Of a stretch of 5,707 nucleotides of DNA, positions 1 through 3,272 are shown piece by piece. The DNA comes from Candidatus Acidiferrales bacterium. GTDB taxonomy: Bacteria > Acidobacteriota > Terriglobia > Acidoferrales > UBA7541. A program made the position numbers and the translations under genes. The stretch is from the NCBI GenBank assembly GCA_030043155.1, contig JASHYE010000328.1, forward strand, positions 1 to 5,707. Direction: 5' to 3'. The first letter of the stretch is position 1. Each line of letters starts with the position of its first letter. Below the pieces are notes generated by a model, which made no database searches, was not told where the DNA came from, and was given only the letters and a program-made list of their open reading frames with translations.

Positions 1-1
1 T

Positions 2-475
2 CTCTATGATGCCGATAACTTTGGTGATGCCATTGCTTGTTTCAAGCGAAGCTTGGAAATCAATCCCAGGAATTTGCAGGCACACCTGAACAGCGCGAAC
101 ACGCTCCGCATGCTGCGACGGTATCAAGAGGCCCTCGCACTGTGCGAGGAAGCCCTCGCCATTCATCCCAGATACGGGAATCTTTGGAATGCGAAGGCTC
201 TTATCCTCTCGGAGATGGGTGATGCCGAGACGGCACTCGTTGCTGTCAATCGAGCATTAGAGATCGAAGCAAATCGATCCGGCTTCTGCCGGAACAAGGG
301 CACGATTCTTGCGAGCTTGGGAATGGCACCAGAGGCAGAGAAATGGTTCGGGCGCGCTAAGGAGTTGAGCGAATCAGAGAATCGACACCAGATCAAAGCT
401 CGTGTAGCAGAACTGGAGGGGGAGTTTGAGCGGAGTCGGCCAACAAGAACCGAACAAACAGGAGAGTTGAATTGA
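2..475 (+). CDS. TPR-repeat protein, 3' part (5' end outside the window)
   Basis: The frame is open from the first base, so only the C-terminal 157 residues are visible; an internal TTG at 53 is not needed as a start because coding continues upstream. The sequence shows tetratricopeptide units: a partial one ending in KRSLEINPRN (visible residues 1-24), then three 34-residue units at 25-58, 59-92 and 93-126. Each has the small/large pattern of TPR helices (for example YQEALALCEEALAIHPRY). A charged tail rich in Glu and Arg follows (127-157) and ends at TGA 473-475. TPR arrays are helical scaffolds for protein-protein contact; nothing here identifies the partner or any catalytic domain, which could lie upstream. 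The family assignment is strong; the specific role is unknown. The next gene on the same strand starts 167 bases downstream. Confidence 0.9.
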   Translation, partial: LYDADNFGDAIACFKRSLEINPRNLQAHLNSANTLRMLRRYQEALALCEEALAIHPRYGNLWNAKALILSEMGDAETALVAVNRALEIEANRSGFCRNKGTILASLGMAPEAEKWFGRAKELSESENRHQIKARVAELEGEFERSRPTRTEQTGELN

Positions 476-568
476 CGCCTTGGGCTTCGGTTCGACGTTA
501 CTTCTTGGCCTACGTTGTGGGGCTTGCGCGGGGGGCGGGGAGTGCGATACTTCAGAGCTGGCATTCAT

Positions 569-592
569 GAGTTGACGGCATTGAGCTGACGG
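569..592 (+). repeat. Short direct repeat GAGYTGACGG x2 upstream of the peroxidase gene
   Basis: GAGTTGACGG (569-578) and GAGCTGACGG (583-592) repeat with a 14-base period, differing at one position, in the 167-base gap before the DyP peroxidase gene. Such spacing could be a regulator half-site pair or chance. TTGACG inside the first copy resembles a -35 box, but I find no convincing -10 box at the right distance. The rest of the gap shows nothing else I recognise. Confidence 0.25.
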
Positions 593-630
593 TCACAGAG
601 CAGACAATCGCTGAGAGTCATGGTGGATTT

Positions 631-634
631 GAGG
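631..634 (+). promoter_or_regulatory. Shine-Dalgarno GAGG for the peroxidase gene
   Basis: GAGG ends 8 bases before the ATG at 643. It supports this start over the out-of-frame ATG at 620. Confidence 0.55.
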
Positions 635-642
635 TCGAGAGA

Positions 643-1593
643 ATGGACACACCCAAGGAATTAAACCAGATCGTTCTGCCGCAACCCGTGGTCGGTCCGC
701 TCACGCGCGCGGCGATCTTTCTGGTTGTTTGCATTCGTCCGGAGCAGGAGTCCTTTGCGGCAATGCGAGCATTCGTCGCGGACCTCGCCGGACTGATACG
801 CGCGGTTGAATTTCGCGACGTGGAGGCGGGCGTCACGTGCGTGGTCGGATTCGGCTCGGATGCCTGGGACAAGCTTTTTGGCGCGCCTCGCCCGGCCGAG
901 CTTCATGCGTTTCGGGAGATTCGCGCAAATGGGCGGTGCGCGGTGTCCACTCCGGGTGACGTCCTCTTTCACATTCGAGCCAAACGGCACGACCTCTGTT
1001 TTGAATTGGCGGCGCAGATCATGGACAGCATCGGAGATGCGGTTTCGGTTGCCGACGAAGTTCATGCCTTCCGATATTTCGATGATCGCGATGTGGTCGG
1101 GTTCGTCGATGGCACGGAAAATCCGCGAGGCGATGCAGCGCGCGAGGCTGCCGTCGTCGGTGGCGAAGACCCAGCGTTCGCGGGAGGAAGCTACGTCATC
1201 GTGCAGAAATATCTACACGACATGAAGAGATGGAATGCTCTGCCGGTGGAGACGCAGGAGGGCATTATTGGCCGCAAGAAACTCTCCGATATTGAACTGA
1301 AGGACGCCGACAAGGCGCCGTTTGCGCACAATGTGCTGACTACGATTGAGGAAAATGGAAAGGAAGTAAAAATTTTGAGAGACAACATGCCTTTCGGGCG
1401 GCCAGGTCACGGGGAGTTCGGTACCTACTTCATCGGATATAGCCGCAGTCCGCGCATCACAGAAACGATGCTGCAAAACATGTTCGTGGGCCGACCAGTT
1501 GGCAATTACGACCGGCTGCTCGATTTTAGCCATCCCGTCACCGGCAGTTTGTTTTTTGCGCCGTCATCGACATTTCTCGACAAAATCAGCTGA
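643..1593 (+). CDS. DyP-type heme peroxidase (YfeX-like, cytoplasmic)
   Basis: The 316-residue product is about the length of E. coli YfeX (roughly 300). DyP peroxidases use heme b and H2O2 to oxidise dyes, phenolics or porphyrins; the physiological substrate is often unknown. Seen here: the family GxxDG signature in GFVDGTENP (153-161) with distal Asp156; the AGGSYVIVQKY segment (180-190); QEGIIGRKK (205-213); a candidate proximal heme ligand His229 in APFAHNVL; distal Arg246 and Asn248 in LRDNMPFG; GTYFIGYSR (260-268); and the C-terminal PVTGSLFFAPS (298-308). All key residues known for the class are present, so it is probably active. There is no Tat or Sec signal, unlike EfeB, and the protein ends at FLDKIS just after the core, without the extended tail that targets some DyPs to encapsulins. 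ATG 643 is preceded by GAGG. It may be co-transcribed with the TPR gene, but this is unproven. Confidence 0.95.
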   Translation: MDTPKELNQIVLPQPVVGPLTRAAIFLVVCIRPEQESFAAMRAFVADLAGLIRAVEFRDVEAGVTCVVGFGSDAWDKLFGAPRPAELHAFREIRANGRCAVSTPGDVLFHIRAKRHDLCFELAAQIMDSIGDAVSVADEVHAFRYFDDRDVVGFVDGTENPRGDAAREAAVVGGEDPAFAGGSYVIVQKYLHDMKRWNALPVETQEGIIGRKKLSDIELKDADKAPFAHNVLTTIEENGKEVKILRDNMPFGRPGHGEFGTYFIGYSRSPRITETMLQNMFVGRPVGNYDRLLDFSHPVTGSLFFAPSSTFLDKIS

Positions 1594-1707
1594 GACGGGC
1601 CGCGTACCTAGTAAGCGCCAGTTGGAGCGGGAGCGGATTTGGCGACGTGATGCTGGCCGTGCTTCGGGCAGGGAGCGGCGAGCTGTTCGATTGAGACTGG
1701 CCGCGAC

Positions 1708-1797
1708 CTGACTACATTGCGCGGATGAGACGCGCAAAAGGAAGAGAAGAGGCAACGTCTGTTTTCTGGCACGGCTGAAGCCGCGCCCTGACAAAGA
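1708..1797 (+). repeat. Dispersed repeat, copy A (uninterrupted form)
   Basis: This copy starts CTGACTACATTGCGC and ends near CTGACAAAGA. It contains two hairpins. The first has arms TTGCGC (1717-1722) and GCGCAA (1732-1737) around a 9-base loop. The second has arms 1768-1776 and 1779-1787 (GGCACGGCT / AGCCGCGCC, one A-C mismatch) around a GA loop. Copies B, C and D match it at the CTGACTAC start, the GCGCAAAAGGAA middle, the AARGGCAA segment or the GCGGCTGAAG hairpin. Copy A has no insert in either hairpin, so I take it as closest to the ancestral unit. No protein is encoded. Confidence 0.75.
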
Positions 1798-1810
1798 AAA
1801 TGCCAAGGCG

Positions 1811-1898
1811 AGATCCTTCGCTACGCCTGCCTGCGGCAGGCAGGCTTCACTCCGCAGAAGCATCCGGAGCGCGAAGGGCGCGCTGCGCTCAGGATGAC
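1811..1898. repeat. AGATCCTTCG...CTCAGGATGAC repeat carrying a perfect 21-base palindrome (P1)
   Basis: The outer ends AGATCCTTCGCTACG and GCGCTCAGGATGAC resemble the short ATCCTTCG...CTCAGGAT inverted repeats I know from many soil bacterial genomes. Inside lies a perfect palindrome at 1825-1845: 10-base arms GCCTGCCTGC and GCAGGCAGGC around a single G at 1835. Between the palindrome and the right end sits further GC-rich sequence (about 1846-1883) that may be another insertion. This belongs to the same CCTGCC/GGCAGG palindrome family as P2, P4 and P5. Confidence 0.7.
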
Positions 1899-1969
1899 AA
1901 CGCAAACGCGGACGACTCAAATTTTGCTCCGAGCAGGGATTGCTCTGGGGTGCAGGCGGATCTCTTAAC

Positions 1970-2368
1970 TCAGTCCGCGAACGGATATTTGAGATAGGGC
2001 TTAGAGACGCTGACGACTGTGTCATTGGGCGAGGAAAATCCCGCTTCGTTTACGATCGCGGCCTTGAATTTGACTTCGATCTTGATGAACGCGCATTTCG
2101 AGTAAACGTAGCGCGTTGTGGAAGATGATTTTGAGAAGAATTGAAGTCCGCCATCGCGCCGGAAGTTCTTTTCGACGTCGGCGCGGGTCATTCCAGGTTT
2201 TATGTGCGAGGAATCGGCGATAGCTTGTCTGATGATGGTGCAGGAGTTTTGTGGCGGCACCGCGGTCTGAGAGATTGTTGGCTGAAGCCAAATAAAAAGG
2301 GCGCAAATCATTCCGGTCGAAGTTTCATTTTCATTTTGACACCCGATGTGAAGTTGAGTGCACTTCAT
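1970..2368 (-). CDS. Small probably exported protein with a BamE/SmpA-like motif
   Basis: The 132-residue frame reads from ATG at 2368-2366 to TGA at 1972-1970. The N-terminus holds a hydrophobic stretch (ICALFIWL, 21-28) that would be a short signal peptide if translation began at Met20 (ATG 2311-2309). I report the longer frame because a GGAAAG lies about 14 bases before its ATG; either start is possible. The mature part has Cys43 and Cys92, which could form a disulfide. IKPGMTRADVEKNF (56-69) matches the GMTRADV-type motif of BamE/SmpA-like folds. Then come DGGLQF (72-77), a beta-rich YVYSKCAFIKIEVKF (87-101) and the tail VSKPYLKYPFAD (121-132). I recall similar small proteins from Acidobacteriota, uncharacterised. 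There is no lipobox, so it is not an evident BamE lipoprotein. Function is unknown; a periplasmic role is inferred. It lies tail to tail with the peroxidase gene. Confidence 0.72.
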   Translation of the reverse strand: MKCTQLHIGCQNENETSTGMICALFIWLQPTISQTAVPPQNSCTIIRQAIADSSHIKPGMTRADVEKNFRRDGGLQFFSKSSSTTRYVYSKCAFIKIEVKFKAAIVNEAGFSSPNDTVVSVSKPYLKYPFAD

Positions 2369-2384
2369 ACTTGACTTGGTCTTT

Positions 2385-2415
2385 CCAAGCTACTGGGATG
2401 CGGAAAGCTTGGCAA
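2385..2415 (-). promoter_or_regulatory. Possible promoter with overlapping inverted repeat for the small - strand gene
   Basis: On the - strand, TTGCCA (2415-2410) and TAGCTT (2392-2387) are separated by 17 bases, a loose -35/-10 pair; the -10 match is weak. The inverted repeat CCAAGCT (2385-2391) / AGCTTGG (2406-2412) covers most of both boxes and could be an operator. A second pairing, CTTTCC (2381-2386) with GGAAAG (2402-2407), excludes the first. Suggestive only. Confidence 0.22.
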
Positions 2416-2447
2416 GTGCGCCTAAGAAAATCCACGCGACTCGGAGA

Positions 2448-2472
2448 GGCGCCTGCCCGCCGGGCAGGCGCC
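2448..2472. repeat. Perfect 25-base palindrome (P2)
   Basis: Arms GGCGCCTGCCCG (2448-2459) and CGGGCAGGCGCC (2461-2472) are exact reverse complements around C2460. It shares the CCTGCC/GGCAGG core with P1 and P4. As RNA it would be a very stable hairpin. No T-run follows on the + strand, and it lies upstream rather than downstream of the - strand gene, so it is unlikely to be a terminator for either neighbour. Confidence 0.85.
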
Positions 2473-2631
2473 GAAGGGCCCTTAATTCCTTAGGTTAAAC
2501 AAGCCCCGCCCCTAACTTGTAATGCAATCGTAATAGTGTGCTGGAAGAGTTGAGCGACGGGCGAATTCGGCGGAGCGCGGAAGCGGGGAATTGTGACAAA
2601 ATGGCGGCGGTTTTGGGTGGTTGTAGCGAGC

Positions 2632-2747
2632 GGCTGACTACCTTGCGCCCTTCGATATTGCCCGCCGTGGCGGGCAAGCTCAGGGCAAGCGGGTGAAGAA
2701 GCGCAAGAGGAAGAGTGAAGACGTTTTTTTCTGGCACGGCTGAAGGC
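2632..2747 (+). repeat. Dispersed repeat, copy B (with nested insertion)
   Basis: It matches copy A at the start (GGCTGACTACCTTGCGC) and again from GCGCAAGAGGAAGAG (2701 on) to TTTTTCTGGCACGGCTGAAG. Between the arms TTGCGC (2643-2648) and GCGCAA (2701-2706), where copy A has 9 bases, copy B has 52. The right arm of the second hairpin is lost: the sequence leaves the family after CTGAAGG. Confidence 0.7.
2648..2685. repeat. CCCTTCGATA...AGCTCAGGG element split by palindrome P3
   Basis: CCCTTCGATA (2648-2657) and AGCTCAGGG (2677-2685) together read as the common CCCTTCGAnAAGCTCAGGG repeat, from memory widespread in environmental bacteria. It is interrupted by a palindrome at 2658-2677, arms TTGCCCGCC and GGCGGGCAA around GT, whose last base doubles as the first base of AGCTCAGGG. 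Removing the 19 bases 2658-2676 joins the two halves cleanly. The whole element sits in the loop between TTGCGC and GCGCAA of copy B. Confidence 0.7.
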
Positions 2748-2898
2748 AGTGAAGCGCGGAGCGGTGAATGTGACGGTTGTGCGGCGGTGAGGTTTGGGAC
2801 GGAGAGGGCCATTTTTTCACAGCGGGCAGAGAGATTGAGCAAGGGGGCCACGCAGCCGAAACGACATGAGTGCCTGACTACATTGCGCGGATAAAACG

Positions 2899-2918
2899 CC
2901 CCGACAAAGGAGTCGGGG
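2899..2918. repeat. Hairpin insert in copy C loop
   Basis: A perfect 7-bp stem, CCCCGAC (2899-2905) with GTCGGGG (2912-2918), surrounds a 6-base AAAGGA loop. It is absent from copy A at the matching position. No T-run follows, so it is not a typical terminator. Confidence 0.7.
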
Positions 2919-2971
2919 CAGGCGCAAAAGGAAAAAATCCAAAAGGCAAATTGTTATTGTCGCGGTTGAAA

Positions 2972-2990
2972 CCTGCCTGCGGCGGGCAGG
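2972..2990. repeat. Palindrome P4, 19 bases inside a hairpin
   Basis: The arms CCTGCC (2972-2977) and GGCAGG (2985-2990) surround TGCGGCG. The flanks GTCGCGGTTGAAA and CCGCGAC become one perfect hairpin (9-bp stem, GA loop) once these 19 bases are removed, matching the uninterrupted CGGCTGAAGCCG hairpin of copy A. Confidence 0.75.
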
Positions 2991-3076
2991 CCGCGACCCA
3001 CAAAGATGTGCCTTATAGCGAAGTTCGGCGAGGAAGAGTCATTCCGGCAAAAAGCCGTGAGGATCAGGGAAAAAAG

Positions 3077-3176
3077 TCGGAGCGGGTACAAAAGGAAAAC
3101 GCTAAAGGCAACCGGCGATTGTTGCGGCTAAAACCTGGCCGCCCAAGCGGGTAAACGGCGGGCAGGCCGCGAGTCA
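3077..3176 (+). repeat. Dispersed repeat, copy D (5' part lost) with palindrome-like insert P5
   Basis: It matches copy C from ACAAAAGGAAAA (3088 on) through AAAGGCAA and the GCGGCTAAAACC hairpin, ending near CCGCGAGTC. The CTGACTACATTGCGC start is missing. The second hairpin holds an insert at 3134-3166 with outer arms CCTGGCCGCC and GGCGGGCAGG (one mismatch) around an AAGCGGGT-containing loop. Removing it leaves a near-perfect hairpin, TTGCGGCT against AACCGCGA (one mismatch, one G-T pair). Confidence 0.65.
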
Positions 3177-3260
3177 TAAAACGGTCGCAAAGGTGTCAAA
3201 TAGCTCGAAACGGCGGCGCTGGAAACACGAACGAAGAAGTTTGGCGAAGGCTGTTTGGTT

Positions 3261-3266
3261 GAGGAG
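3261..3266 (+). promoter_or_regulatory. Strong Shine-Dalgarno GAGGAG for the phosphoesterase gene
   Basis: GAGGAG ends 6 bases before ATG 3273, an ideal site that fixes the start. I could not identify a clear promoter in the 90 bases upstream. Confidence 0.75.
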
Positions 3267-3272
3267 AGGGGA

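Larger units (their letters stand above)
1594..1969. other. Gene-free stretch between the peroxidase gene and the - strand gene
   Basis: I find no credible gene in these 376 bases. Short open frames on both strands lack ribosome binding sites and run across repeats. The first about 110 bases (1594-1706) hold nothing recognisable, including no clear hairpin-plus-T terminator after the peroxidase. The rest holds repeat copy A and the palindrome-bearing repeat listed separately. Confidence 0.7.
2575..2798 (+). repeat. Degenerate direct repeat, two segments flanking copy B
   Basis: The segment at 2575-2616 (GCGCGGAAGCGGGGAATTGTGAC then GCGGCGG...TTTTGGG) resembles that at 2754-2798 (GCGCGGAGCGGTGAATGTGAC then GCGGCGG...GTTTGGG), offset about 180 bases. 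Each is followed by a CTGACTAC repeat copy (B at 2632, C at 2872). This suggests an old duplication of a larger unit, since diverged. It was aligned by eye only. Confidence 0.45.
2872..3005 (+). repeat. Dispersed repeat, copy C (two insertions)
   Basis: It begins GCCTGACTACATTGCGCGGAT like copy A and ends near CGACCCACAAAGA. The first hairpin loop, between TTGCGC (2883-2888) and GCGCAA (2922-2927), holds an extra hairpin at 2899-2918 (CCCCGAC, loop AAAGGA, GTCGGGG). The second hairpin, with outer arms GTCGCGG (2959-2965) and CCGCGAC (2991-2997), holds palindrome P4. Confidence 0.75.
2369..3272. other. Gene-free, repeat-packed stretch
   Basis: In about 900 bases I find no believable gene. The frames open here (such as 2870-3154 +, starting at GTG, and 2495-2851 -) run through repeat copies, lack ribosome binding sites and give low-complexity Arg/Lys/Pro-rich or Ser-rich products. 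The stretch holds palindrome P2, dispersed repeat copies B, C and D, palindromes P3-P5 and a degenerate duplicated segment, each listed separately. Bases 2473-2574 show nothing I recognise. No tRNA, CRISPR array or transposase is visible. Confidence 0.7.

Noticed and set aside
163..564. 133-codon frame on the - strand
   Set aside because: It is antisense to the TPR gene, whose repeat units are clear on the + strand.
643..1593. EfeB-type exported deferrochelatase
   Set aside because: No Tat signal or long N-terminal extension is present, and no EfeU/EfeO-like gene lies in the window; YfeX-like fits better.
1564..2025. 153-codon frame on the - strand
   Set aside because: It overlaps the ends of two better-supported genes and runs through copy A and P1; the product is Arg/Ser-rich without domain pattern.
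2448..2472. Intrinsic terminator
   Set aside because: The hairpin is strong, but no T-run follows on either strand and it is not placed just after a gene end.
2495..2851. 118-codon frame on the - strand
   Set aside because: It crosses copy B and palindrome P3, and its product has no recognisable motif.
2870..3154. 94-codon frame on the + strand
   Set aside because: It starts at GTG without a ribosome binding site and lies almost entirely in repeat copies C and D; the product is Lys/Arg/Gly-rich.
2632..3176. CRISPR array
   Set aside because: The repeats are unequal in length, internally interrupted and not evenly spaced by unique spacers.
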